Source of the DNA: DATMXS01 sp050260275
Lineage (GTDB): Bacteria > Acidobacteriota > Terriglobia > Bryobacterales > Bryobacteraceae
Length of the DNA stretch: 64,000 nt
Direction: 5' to 3'
Assembly (NCBI GenBank): GCA_050260275.1
Contig: JBLNBX010000090.1
Coordinates: 1-64,000, forward strand
A model generated the notes under the pieces. The model saw only the letters and a program-made list of their open reading frames with translations, searched no databases and was not told where the DNA came from. Below, piece by piece: positions 16,880 to 25,289 of the stretch; the first letter of the stretch is position 1; each line of letters starts with the position of its first letter. The position numbers were made by a program, and so were the translations under genes.

Positions 16880-17770
16880 TCAGGAGACGAGCGTTTCGAC
16901 CACGCGCTTCGCGAGCTGGTCGAAGCTGATGATCTCGTAAAGCGAGCGGTCGCTCGTGATTCGGTTTACGAGCGCCACGTGCATGGCGTGGCCCGCGCGC
17001 TCGGCGATAACGTGGCCCAGCAGCGGCCGCCCGAGCAATGCGAGGTCGCCTATGAGATCGAGCGCCTTGTGACGGCAGCACTCGTCAGGGAACCGCAGTC
17101 CGCCCGGATTCATGACGCCGTTCTCGTCGAACCCGACTGCGTTTTCGAGGCTGGCGCCGCGGATGAGTCCCATGTCCCGCATCCGGTCGAGCTCCGGAGC
17201 GAAGCCAAAGGTGCGGGCCGGCGCTATCTCAGCGGCATAGCGCTCGGGGGTCACCTCCATCTCCACAACCTGCCGTCCCACCATGGGGTGTGGGAACTCG
17301 ATATCGCACGTGAGGCGGAACGAATCGGCCGGCAGAATGGAGATGCGCCGCCCGCGATCCTCCACCACAACCGGCCGCTTGATGCGCAGGTACCGGCGCC
17401 GCCGCCTATAGGTCTTTAGCCCGGCGCGCTCCAGCAGCCGGACATACGGCTCGCCGCTGCCGTCGAGTATCGGCACCTCGAGGTTGTCGATCTCGACAAA
17501 GGCATTGTCCACGCCCATGCTGTAGAAAACGCTGAGCAGGTGCTCGGTGGTGGAGATCAGCACGCCCTGCCGCATGAGGCTCGTCGCGTAGCTCACGCGC
17601 GCGACATTGGTCCAGTTGGCGGGAACGGGAAAGCGATCCAGGTCTGTGCGTATGAAAACGATCCCGGTACCCGGAGGCGCGGGCAGGATGCGGATCTTTA
17701 CGGCGACGCCGCTGTGCAGGCCTACGCCTTCCGTTTCTACCGGGCGCTCGGTAGTGGTCTCGAATCGCAA
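16880..17770 (-). CDS. lpxC: UDP-3-O-acyl-N-acetylglucosamine deacetylase
   Basis: 296 residues from the TTG at 17770, chosen for the AAAGGA site 8 nt upstream and the usual short lead before EGVGLHSG; a GTG at 17806 has poor spacing. The enzyme commits UDP-GlcNAc to lipid A by removing the N-acetyl group. Zinc ligands are His in STTEHLLS and His/Asp in RHKALDLIGD, and the catalytic His is in ERAGHAMH. FVEIDNLEVPILDGS is also diagnostic. Its presence shows a lipid A-type outer membrane. Confidence 0.95.
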   Translation of the reverse strand: MRFETTTERPVETEGVGLHSGVAVKIRILPAPPGTGIVFIRTDLDRFPVPANWTNVARVSYATSLMRQGVLISTTEHLLSVFYSMGVDNAFVEIDNLEVPILDGSGEPYVRLLERAGLKTYRRRRRYLRIKRPVVVEDRGRRISILPADSFRLTCDIEFPHPMVGRQVVEMEVTPERYAAEIAPARTFGFAPELDRMRDMGLIRGASLENAVGFDENGVMNPGGLRFPDECCRHKALDLIGDLALLGRPLLGHVIAERAGHAMHVALVNRITSDRSLYEIISFDQLAKRVVETLVS

Positions 17771-17934
17771 GAGTGCGGTCCTTTCGAAAAAGCACTCACG
17801 TTGCACGCCTCAGGCCTACACGTAAGTCATAGACAACACTGGGTCGGGGCAGATGGGGGTGTGGCGCGGATGCAACAGTTTGTCGCCCTGCTGTGGCCGC
17901 GGCGATGCGGGATAGTGCGGGATAGAATGAGCAG

Positions 17935-20535
17935 ATGGCGCGCCCACGGCTTTTCCTGATCGACTCGTTCGGTTTCATCTTTCGCGCCTACCACGCCCGC
18001 GCGCGGCAGGCCACCTCGGCGATGCGGACCAGCACGGGCATCCCCACCGAGGCTGTGTACATTTTCAACAACATGCTGCGCAAGCTGATCGCGCAGTACC
18101 ACCCCGAGTACATGGCGGCGGTTTTCGAGAGCGGCGCACCCACGTTCCGCGAGCAGGAATACGCCGAGTACAAGGCTAACCGTGCGGAGATGCCCGAGGA
18201 TCTCGCGCCGCAGATCGCCTACGTGCGCAGGCTGCTGGAGAGCATGCGAGTTCCGATCCTGCAGTACGAGGGGTTCGAGGCGGATGACGTCATCGGCGCG
18301 ATCGCGCGCCGCGCCGAGGCAGACGGAGCCGACGTCGTGATCGTATCGAGCGACAAGGATATGTTGCAGCTTGTCACCGATCACGTCTCGATGTTCAACC
18401 CGATGCACGACGACTGGTACGACCCGGCACAGGTCGAGGCGAAGATGGGCGTCAAACCGTCACAGGTGGCCGATCTGCTTGCGCTCAAGGGCGACGCCAT
18501 CGACAACATCCCGGGCGCGCCCAACATCGGCGACAAAGGCGCCCGCGAGATCATTTCGCGCTTCGGCTCCGTCGAAGCGGCCCTCGACCGCGCCTCTGAG
18601 GTCGAGCGCAAGATGTACCGCGAGAGCCTTCAGCAGAACCGCGAGCGCATCGAGTTGAGCAAGCGCCTGGCGACCATCGACACGACCGTTCCCATCAGCT
18701 TCAGCCTGGAGCAGGTCCGGGCGCAGCCGCCGGACACGGCGGCGCTGAAGAGCATTTACAAGGAACTCGAGTTCTACAGCCTCCTGAAGGAACTGGGCCC
18801 GGAGGCTGACACCCGCGAGCGCGACTACGCCATCCTCGAGACGGCCGAGGCGGTCGAGGCGTATCTTGCCGCCATGCCCGCTGGCGCGCCCATAGCGATA
18901 GCTTTCGGCACCGGTTGCATGGCAGGCGCTCCGGACGCCGCGCCCGGCATGTTCGGCGAGGACAACCAGGCGTATATCGGGCTGGCTTGGCGGGAGGCTG
19001 AAGCGCGCGCTGTCCCGGCGTCGCTGATTTGCACGCTGCGGCCCGTGCTCGAGGACGCGGCGCGGCCTAAGATCGCTCACGACGTGAAGCGGCTCCTGCT
19101 CGGGCTTTGGTCCCTGGGTGTGGACCCGCGCGGCTTCGAGCACGACGTGATGCTGTATGAGTTCCTGCTCAATGCGGATCCGTCGGGGTGCTCCCTCGAG
19201 GTGCTAGCGCGGAGGTACCTGGATCGCAAACTGGAACAGGCCGTGGAGCACCAGGCCGATTGCGCGCTGGAACTCTCGGCGCGCCTGTCGCGCGAGGTGG
19301 ACGAGCGCGGCTTCCGCGACCTCTACAATCGCATCGACCTGCCGCTCGTGCGCGTTCTGGCGCGCATGGAACAAGTGGGCATCCGCATCAATCCGGACGA
19401 GTTGCGGCGGCTCTCCGAGTTGCTCGACAGCGAGATACAGCGTCTGGCCGGTGAGGTGTACACGTTGGCCGGCCGCGCTTTTAACATCAACTCGCCGCAG
19501 CAGCTCGGCAAGGTGCTGTTCGAAGAGTTAAAGCTGCCCATGCCGGGCAAGGGCGGCCGGGGAAAGGTCTCCACAGCGGCGGATGTGCTGGAAGAACTCG
19601 CCGGCCAGTTCGAGATCTGCCGCAAGGTGCTCGACTACCGGCAACTCGCGAAGCTGAAGGGCACTTACCTGGATGCGCTGCCGGCACTCATCAACCCGCG
19701 CACGGGCCGGCTGCACACCTCATTCAACCAGACCGGTGCGGCAACGGGGCGGCTGTCGTCCTCGAACCCGAATCTGCAGAACATCCCCATACGTACCGAC
19801 GTGGGGCGCGAGATAAGAGCCGCCTTCGTGCCGCGTGACGGCTGGCAGATGGTGGTGGCCGATTATTCACAGATCGAGCTGCGGCTGCTCGCGCACTTCT
19901 CGCGCGATCCGGTGCTCACCGAGGCGTTCCGGAACGGAGAGGACATCCACCTCCGCACTGCCGCCGAAGTGTTCGGCGTGCCGCCGCTGATGGTGGATGG
20001 CGAGTTGCGCCGCAGAGCCAAGGCGGTGAACTTCGGAATTGTGTACGGACTGAGTGCGTTCGGGTTGGCCAACCAGCTCGGAATTCCGCAACGCGAGGCG
20101 CAGACTTACATCGACAGCTACTTCGAGCGCTATGCGGGCGTGCGAAAGTTCATCAAAGCAACTATCGACGAGGTGCGCCGCACCGGGTTCACGAAGACGC
20201 TCTTCGGCCGCCAGCGGCCCATTCCGGACATCAACTCGCGCAACCCCAACCAGCGCGGCTTCGCCGAGCGCACCGCGGTTAACACACCGCTACAAGGCAC
20301 GGCGGCGGACCTGATAAAGCTGGCGATGATCGAGATCGACCGCGAGCTGGAGCGCCGCGGCCTGGCTGCGCGCATGCTGCTTCAAGTGCACGACGAACTG
20401 CTGTTCGAAGCGCCTCCCGAGGAGGTTGAGGACGTGCGCCGCCTGGTGAAAACGGCCATGGAGAACGTTCATCCGCTGAACGTGCCGCTCGTCGCGGACG
20501 TGGGCGTTGGCGGCAACTGGCGGGACGCGAAGTAG
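17935..20535 (+). CDS. polA: DNA polymerase I
   Basis: 866 residues. Domain 1 (1-290) is the 5'-3' exonuclease with GFEADDVIGA, VSSDKDMLQLV and DNIPGAPNIGDKGA. Domain 3 is the polymerase: motif A VVADYSQIELRLLAHFS, motif B RRAKAVNFGIVYGLSAFG, motif C LLQVHDELLFE. The central 3'-5' exonuclease fold is retained in outline, but the metal-binding DxE is replaced (PIAIAFGTG) and the LKYD aspartate is gone (KIAHDVKRLLLG), so proofreading is probably lost, as in several bacterial Pol I lineages. Divergent from lpxC. Confidence 0.96.
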   Translation: MARPRLFLIDSFGFIFRAYHARARQATSAMRTSTGIPTEAVYIFNNMLRKLIAQYHPEYMAAVFESGAPTFREQEYAEYKANRAEMPEDLAPQIAYVRRLLESMRVPILQYEGFEADDVIGAIARRAEADGADVVIVSSDKDMLQLVTDHVSMFNPMHDDWYDPAQVEAKMGVKPSQVADLLALKGDAIDNIPGAPNIGDKGAREIISRFGSVEAALDRASEVERKMYRESLQQNRERIELSKRLATIDTTVPISFSLEQVRAQPPDTAALKSIYKELEFYSLLKELGPEADTRERDYAILETAEAVEAYLAAMPAGAPIAIAFGTGCMAGAPDAAPGMFGEDNQAYIGLAWREAEARAVPASLICTLRPVLEDAARPKIAHDVKRLLLGLWSLGVDPRGFEHDVMLYEFLLNADPSGCSLEVLARRYLDRKLEQAVEHQADCALELSARLSREVDERGFRDLYNRIDLPLVRVLARMEQVGIRINPDELRRLSELLDSEIQRLAGEVYTLAGRAFNINSPQQLGKVLFEELKLPMPGKGGRGKVSTAADVLEELAGQFEICRKVLDYRQLAKLKGTYLDALPALINPRTGRLHTSFNQTGAATGRLSSSNPNLQNIPIRTDVGREIRAAFVPRDGWQMVVADYSQIELRLLAHFSRDPVLTEAFRNGEDIHLRTAAEVFGVPPLMVDGELRRRAKAVNFGIVYGLSAFGLANQLGIPQREAQTYIDSYFERYAGVRKFIKATIDEVRRTGFTKTLFGRQRPIPDINSRNPNQRGFAERTAVNTPLQGTAADLIKLAMIEIDRELERRGLAARMLLQVHDELLFEAPPEEVEDVRRLVKTAMENVHPLNVPLVADVGVGGNWRDAK

Positions 20536-20542
20536 ACTCTTG

Positions 20543-20561
20543 CAGGCGGGGCACGCGCCTG
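20543..20561 (+). terminator. Possible polA terminator hairpin
   Basis: CAGGCG (20543-20548) and CGCCTG (20556-20561) form a 6-bp stem 8 nt after the polA stop, with only AAATTT following. It would separate polA from the lysine operon. No true U tract. Confidence 0.3.
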
Positions 20562-20565
20562 AAAT

Positions 20566-20595
20566 TTGACGCCATACCTGCACCTTCTCTATCCT
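20566..20595 (+). promoter_or_regulatory. Sigma70-type promoter of the lysine operon
   Basis: TTGACG (20566-20571) and TATCCT (20590-20595) with 18-nt spacing. The predicted start near 20602 falls at the 5' edge of the lysine riboswitch P1 stem, which supports both calls. Confidence 0.65.
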
Positions 20596-20603
20596 GGAGA
20601 TTA

Positions 20604-20814
20604 CCTTGATAGAGGCGCGGGGGCCATCAGTAGCCCGCCAGTGGTACCGGGTCAGCTCCGGAGGGCGGCGCGAAAGGGGCAAGCGGCAAAACCGCATCTC
20701 CGCCGAAATCGCTACGGAAGCCAGCTCCGGAGCGGTTGGGGGCGCAGGCTAATACCTCGCCACTGTCATCGGGCCGGCCGCGTAAGGCGGCGGGCCGGAT
20801 GGAGCGCTATCGGG
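20604..20814 (+). promoter_or_regulatory. Lysine riboswitch (L-box) aptamer
   Basis: The conserved L-box blocks occur in order: GATAGAGGCGCG at 20608, ATCAGTAG (loop-E partner), GCGAAAGGGG, CCGCCGAAAT, CACTGTCA at 20761, and the closing GGAGCGCTATC at 20801-20811. P1 pairs GATAG (20608-20612) with CTATC (20807-20811), extended by G-U pairs. An internal GGCG-AGG/CCT-CGCC stem fits P4, and GGCCGGCC/GGGCCGG fits P5. This is the architecture of lysC leader aptamers. It lies in the 325-nt gap between polA and an operon containing asd, lysC and dapB, which are lysine-pathway genes, so lysine feedback at RNA level is the expected control. Confidence 0.88.
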
Positions 20815-20846
20815 AACGCCCCGCGGCTTTCTCCCTCGCTCCATCC
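20797..20846 (+). promoter_or_regulatory. Riboswitch expression platform (alternative stem)
   Basis: GGATGGAGCG (20797-20806), inside the 3' side of the aptamer, is perfectly complementary to CGCTCCATCC (20837-20846), which ends 14 nt before the first ATG. The 10-bp alternative helix competes with aptamer closure. No U tract follows, so control through translation initiation or Rho is more likely than intrinsic termination. Confidence 0.6.
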
Positions 20847-20860
20847 CCTGGCATGGCGGC

Positions 20861-21874
20861 ATGAACATTTTCGAACTCACGCGAGCGCTGGTAGACATCG
20901 AGTCGGTTACAGGCAACGAGGAGAAGGCCGGCCTCTTTCTCCTCGAATACCTGACCGCGCTCGCAGCGCGTTCCGGCGGCTCCGTGGAACGCATGGACAT
21001 CGAGCCGCGCCGCTTCAACGTGCTCGCATCCTGGGGCGAGCCGATCGTAACGCTTTCGACTCACATAGACGTCGTGCCGCCGTGGTTCGCCTCGAGCGAG
21101 GACGACGAGTTCATCTACGGCCGCGGCGCGTGTGACGCCAAGGGCATCGCCGCATCGATGATCAAGGCGGCGGAAGCGCTGCTTGACGAAGGCGTGCGCG
21201 GATTTGCCCTGCTGTTCGTCGCCGGCGAAGAACGCAACAGCGCCGGTGCGATCGCCGCCGCGAAGCAGTCGCGCGGGTCACGCTTCCTGGTAAACGGCGA
21301 GCCGACGGAAAATAAGCTGGCGCTCGGCTCCAAGGGTGCGCTCCGGTACGAGATCGCGGCGCACGGCCGCATGGCGCACTCGGCATATCCCGAACTGGGA
21401 GAGTCGGCGATTCTCAAGCTGCTCGACGCGCTTCAGCGTCTGCGTGCCATCGAGTTGCCAAAGGACGACATTCTCGGCCAATCAACGATGAACATCGGGA
21501 CGATCGCGGGCGGGCGCGCTCCGAACGTCATCCCCGATGAAGCGACCGCCGAGATCATGTTCCGGCTTGTGGCTCCGTCCGGGCCGCTTCGCGCTGAGGT
21601 TGAGAAGGCTGTCTCGGGTCTGGCCGAAGCGCGCGAGATACTGGAGATACCGGCCGTGCGGCTGCGGTCGATTGAAGGGTTCCCGACGACAGTAGTCTCG
21701 TTCACAACAGACATCCCCGCTTTCAACGGAGCGTGGGGCGAGCCGCTGCTGATCGGACCAGGCAGCGTTCATGTCGCGCACACGCTCGATGAGCGCGTGC
21801 CGAAGCGGCAGCTCAGTGAAGCCGCCGGCATTTATGCGGATATCACCAGGCGGCTGCTCGCTGAGGCGGCCTGA
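20861..21874 (+). CDS. M20-family metallo-deacylase, probable lysine-pathway step (DapE-like)
   Basis: 337 residues. M20 metal-site motifs are clear: STHIDVVPP (His, Asp), GRGACDAKG (bridging Asp), FVAGEERNSAG (general-base Glu pair), and a dimerisation-domain His in GRMAHSAYPE. M20 members include ArgE, DapE, acetyl-DAP deacetylase and LysK. As first gene behind a lysine riboswitch and before asd-lysC-dapB, an N-succinyl- or N-acetyl-diaminopimelate deacylase is the best inference; ArgE-type activity remains possible. The start has no strong ribosome site, consistent with riboswitch-controlled initiation. Confidence 0.8.
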   Translation: MNIFELTRALVDIESVTGNEEKAGLFLLEYLTALAARSGGSVERMDIEPRRFNVLASWGEPIVTLSTHIDVVPPWFASSEDDEFIYGRGACDAKGIAASMIKAAEALLDEGVRGFALLFVAGEERNSAGAIAAAKQSRGSRFLVNGEPTENKLALGSKGALRYEIAAHGRMAHSAYPELGESAILKLLDALQRLRAIELPKDDILGQSTMNIGTIAGGRAPNVIPDEATAEIMFRLVAPSGPLRAEVEKAVSGLAEAREILEIPAVRLRSIEGFPTTVVSFTTDIPAFNGAWGEPLLIGPGSVHVAHTLDERVPKRQLSEAAGIYADITRRLLAEAA

Positions 21875-21890
21875 ACACTCAAAGGATCAT

Positions 21891-22940
21891 ATGCAACAAC
21901 GCATTGAAGTCGGCATACTCGGCGCCACCGGGATGGTGGGCCAGCATTTCGTCAAGTTTTTGCAGAACCACCCGTGGTTCAAGCTGACGTGGTTGGGCGC
22001 AAGCGACCGCTCGGCGGGCAAGAAGTACCGGGAGGCCACCGCATGGCGCCTGGACGGCGCCATGCCCGAAACGGTGGCGGATCTCATTGTCCAGGACTCG
22101 AAGCCGGGCAACGCTCCCAAGGTTGTCTTCTCTGCCATGGACGCCTCCGTGGCGACCGAGATTGAGCGCGCCTTCGCCGAGGCCGGGCACACAGTAGTTT
22201 CCAATTCGCGGAACCATCGCATGGAGCCGGACGTTCCGCTGCTCGTGCCCGAGATCAATCCCGACCACCTGAAGATCCTTCCGATACAGTGCCGCAATCG
22301 CGGATGGAAGGGGCAGATCGTGACGAACCCAAACTGCTCCACCGTGGTGTTGACAATGGCGCTCGCACCGCTGAAGCAGTTCGGGATCAAGCGCGTCATC
22401 GTCACAACGATGCAGGCGCTGTCGGGGGCGGGCTATCCGGGCGTGGCGAGCATGGATATCAACGCCAACGTCCTCCCGTTCATCAGCGGCGAAGAAGAGA
22501 AGATGCAGATGGAGCCGCAGAAGATCCTGGGCGAGCTCAAGGACGGCCGTATTGAACCATTGGCCGCCCGCGTCAGCGCGCACTGCAACCGCGTGCCGGT
22601 GGTTGACGGGCACACGGAAACGGTTTCGGTGGAGCTTGAGGCGAAACCCTCGCAGGCGGAGATCATCGCCGCTCTGAACGGTTTCAGAGGTGTGCCGCAA
22701 GAGAAGCATCTGCCGAGCGCGCCCGCGCAGCCTGTGATCTACATGGAGGCCCCGGACCGGCCGCAGCCCCGCCGCGATGTGGAGCGCGAGCGCGGGATGG
22801 CCTGCTTCGTTGGCCGGGTGCGCGAGTGCCCGGTGCTCGACTGGAAGCTGGTCGTGCTTGGGCACAACACGGTGCGCGGAGCCGCCGGAGCTGCTGTCCT
22901 GAATGCCGAGCTGATGAGCGTGGAAGGATACCTCGACTGA
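21891..22940 (+). CDS. asd: Aspartate-semialdehyde dehydrogenase (archaeal/fungal-type)
   Basis: 349 residues from the ATG at 21891 with AAAGGA 4-5 nt upstream. It reduces aspartyl phosphate to aspartate semialdehyde with NADPH. Seen: NADP loop GILGATGMVGQHFV, active-site Cys in VTNPNCSTVV, QALSGAGYPGV, and the substrate-binding region AHCNRVPVVDGHTE. This pattern and size belong to the archaeal/fungal-like branch. It follows the M20 gene by 16 nt and overlaps lysC by 1 nt (TGATG). Confidence 0.95.
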   Translation: MQQRIEVGILGATGMVGQHFVKFLQNHPWFKLTWLGASDRSAGKKYREATAWRLDGAMPETVADLIVQDSKPGNAPKVVFSAMDASVATEIERAFAEAGHTVVSNSRNHRMEPDVPLLVPEINPDHLKILPIQCRNRGWKGQIVTNPNCSTVVLTMALAPLKQFGIKRVIVTTMQALSGAGYPGVASMDINANVLPFISGEEEKMQMEPQKILGELKDGRIEPLAARVSAHCNRVPVVDGHTETVSVELEAKPSQAEIIAALNGFRGVPQEKHLPSAPAQPVIYMEAPDRPQPRRDVERERGMACFVGRVRECPVLDWKLVVLGHNTVRGAAGAAVLNAELMSVEGYLD

Positions 22941-24316
22941 TGATCGTGATGAAGTTCGGCGGCAGCTCTGTCGAGTCTGCCGCCGCCATCGAGCGCGTCG
23001 CCTCGATCGTACGGGCGCGAGTTGAGCGCCGCCCCGTCGTGGTGGTGTCCGCGATGGGCAAGACCACTAACAGGCTGCTCGCGATTGCTAACGCGGCGGT
23101 CAGCGGCGAGCGCGCCAAAGCCCTCGAACTACTGAAGTCGCTGCGCACGTATCACGAGGAGCACGGCCGCGCGCTGGTGCGCCCGGACGATCTGCCGGAA
23201 CTCGAAGCCATCTTCGACGAGCACTTCAGCGAACTGGCCGAGCTGGTCCGTGGCCTCTCCGTGCTCGGCGAGCTGACGCCGCGCTCGATCGACACCATCT
23301 CGAGCTACGGTGAGCGGCTCTCGAGCCGGGTCGTAACGCTCGCTTTCCGGCGATTCGGCATGGACTCCGTGTTGCTGGACTCGCGCGACGTGATAGTTAC
23401 GGACCGCCGCCACACGCAGGCCGCGCCGCTGTACTCACAGACCTACGAGCGCCTGGCGGCGGCCATCCCGCCGCTCACAGACGCGGGCAAGGTTGTTGTG
23501 ATGGGCGGGTTCATCGGCGCAACCGAGGATGGCGTGACGACCACGCTCGGGCGCGGCGGCTCCGATTTTAGCGCGGCTATCGTGGGCGCGGGAATCGGCG
23601 CAGAAGAGATTCAGATCTGGACCGACGTAGACGGCGTTCTCACGGCCGACCCCAGCATTATCCCCGGCGCGCGCCGCCTGAAGATAATGTCGTTCGCCGA
23701 GGCGGCCGAGTTGGCCTACTTCGGCGCGAAGGTGCTGCATCCATCGACAGTCATACCGGCCATCGAGAAGAACATACCGGTGCTGGTGCTGAACTCGCGG
23801 CATCCGGATTTTCCGGGCACGCGCATCGTAGCCGATGCGGTGCCGAGCGCGAATCCGGTGAAGTCCATCGCCTACAAAGAGAAGATCACCGTCGTCAATA
23901 TCACGTCCACGCGCATGCTGATGGCGCATGGCTTTCTGCGGCGGATCTTCGAGGTGTTCGACAAGTACCGCACGGCGGTCGATATGATCTCGACCTCCGA
24001 GGTTAGCGTGTCGCTGACCATCGACGACACCTCGCGGCTGGATGACATCTGCCGGGAGCTGCGGGAGATCGCCGACGTGCAGGCAGGTGATGAGAGCGCC
24101 ATTCTGTGCCTCGTGGGGGACAACATACGCGGCCAGTGCGGAATCGCCGCCCGCGTGTTCGGCGCGCTGCGCGATGTCAACATCCGGATGATCTCCGAAG
24201 GCGCGTCGCAATTGAACTTGAGCCTGGTGGTCGCGCGGGACGATCTGAACAGGGCGGTCCGCGCTCTGCACGAGGAGTTTTTCCAGGAGCTCGATCCGGA
24301 GCTGTTCTACGAATAG
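22940..24316 (+). CDS. lysC: Aspartate kinase
   Basis: 458 residues. Start motif MKFGGSSVES binds ATP and aspartate; RGGSDFSAAIVG and the FAEAAELAYFGAKVLHP segment are family signatures. The C-terminal 150 residues form two ACT domains (for example TVVNITSTRMLMAHGFL and ILCLVGDNIRGQCGIAARVF), so the enzyme itself is probably lysine- and/or threonine-sensitive in addition to the riboswitch. Translationally coupled to asd. Confidence 0.96.
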   Translation: MIVMKFGGSSVESAAAIERVASIVRARVERRPVVVVSAMGKTTNRLLAIANAAVSGERAKALELLKSLRTYHEEHGRALVRPDDLPELEAIFDEHFSELAELVRGLSVLGELTPRSIDTISSYGERLSSRVVTLAFRRFGMDSVLLDSRDVIVTDRRHTQAAPLYSQTYERLAAAIPPLTDAGKVVVMGGFIGATEDGVTTTLGRGGSDFSAAIVGAGIGAEEIQIWTDVDGVLTADPSIIPGARRLKIMSFAEAAELAYFGAKVLHPSTVIPAIEKNIPVLVLNSRHPDFPGTRIVADAVPSANPVKSIAYKEKITVVNITSTRMLMAHGFLRRIFEVFDKYRTAVDMISTSEVSVSLTIDDTSRLDDICRELREIADVQAGDESAILCLVGDNIRGQCGIAARVFGALRDVNIRMISEGASQLNLSLVVARDDLNRAVRALHEEFFQELDPELFYE

Positions 24317-24367
24317 AGGGACGCACAGGCCTGGACGGCTATCATAGATCCGTAACGCTACCCAGCC

Positions 24368-25081
24368 ATGAAACTTGCTATCGCCGGTTACGGGAAGATG
24401 GGCAAGCTCATCGAGCAGCTTGCGCCCGAGTACGATTTCGAGGTCGCGCTCAAGCTCGACGAGTTCAACAATGCGGACTACTCGGGCATCACGCGCGAAA
24501 ACTTCGCCGGCATCGATGCCGCTGTCGAGTTCTCCACGCCCGAAACGGCAATCGAGAACATCGAGCGCATCTCCGCTCTGGGCGTCAATCTCGTGGTGGG
24601 CACAACGGGATGGTTGCAGCACCTGGAACGGGCGCGGGCCGCGGTGGAACGCCACGGCACCGGGCTTGTCTGGGCGTCTAATTTCTCGATCGGCGTAAAC
24701 ATTTTCGCGCGCGTGGTGGCCGAAGCTGCGCGTCTGTTCGCTTCGGAGCAGGAGTACGGCGCGTGGGCCTGGGAGATCCACCACTCCACCAAGAAGGACG
24801 CGCCCTCGGGCACGCTGCTGACGCTCGTTGAGCAGATGAAAAAGGCCGGTTACGGAAGACCGGTCAGCGTCTCCTCGAACCGCGCCGGGCGGCACCCGGG
24901 CACGCATGAGATCGGGTTCGATTCGGCCGCCGACACCATAACGCTGCGTCACACGTCGCGCAGCCGCGAGGGGTTTGCGCGAGGCGCGCTTAAAGCGGCG
25001 CGCTGGATCGTGGGGCGGAAGGGCTTTTTCGAGTTCGCCGACGTCATCTCAGGAACTCTTGGTGCAGGGGAGCATCGCTGA
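24368..25081 (+). CDS. dapB: 4-hydroxy-tetrahydrodipicolinate reductase
   Basis: 237 residues, shorter than the 265-270 of E. coli DapB but in range for compact forms. NAD(P) loop AIAGYGKMGKLI, VGTTGW, SNFSIGVNIF, and the substrate/catalytic motif EIHHSTKKDAPSGT (His and Lys) are all present. It makes tetrahydrodipicolinate, the pathway intermediate after DapA. It lies 51 nt after lysC with no obvious ribosome site. No canonical dapA is in this operon. Confidence 0.93.
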   Translation: MKLAIAGYGKMGKLIEQLAPEYDFEVALKLDEFNNADYSGITRENFAGIDAAVEFSTPETAIENIERISALGVNLVVGTTGWLQHLERARAAVERHGTGLVWASNFSIGVNIFARVVAEAARLFASEQEYGAWAWEIHHSTKKDAPSGTLLTLVEQMKKAGYGRPVSVSSNRAGRHPGTHEIGFDSAADTITLRHTSRSREGFARGALKAARWIVGRKGFFEFADVISGTLGAGEHR

Positions 25082-25289
25082 GGCTGGCATCAGTGTGGGA
25101 CTCGCGATAGCAGGCGCGCACAGCATAGAGTGGGCTGTAACTTGTTCAGAAGCCTCACGCCGGGCTGCAGTAAGTGTCCTAACGCCTGAGTGGCGTGGTC
25201 AGATGGTCTGGCGCCCGAAGCGCCGGCCGGGCGCCCCGGGACGCCCTGACGTTCAATCGTCCTCCGATCAACCCCACTCCTGCCGAAAA

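Noticed and set aside
20640..20720. SRP RNA or glycine riboswitch reading of the GGTCAGCTCCGGAG and GCGAAAGGGGCAA segments
   Set aside because: The motif order and pairing do not fit either family, whereas the complete set of lysine-riboswitch blocks and the P1 stem do.
23435..24952. 505-codon minus-strand frame opposite lysC and dapB
   Set aside because: Antisense shadow: Arg/His/Asp-rich, no domain, and opposite two well-supported genes.
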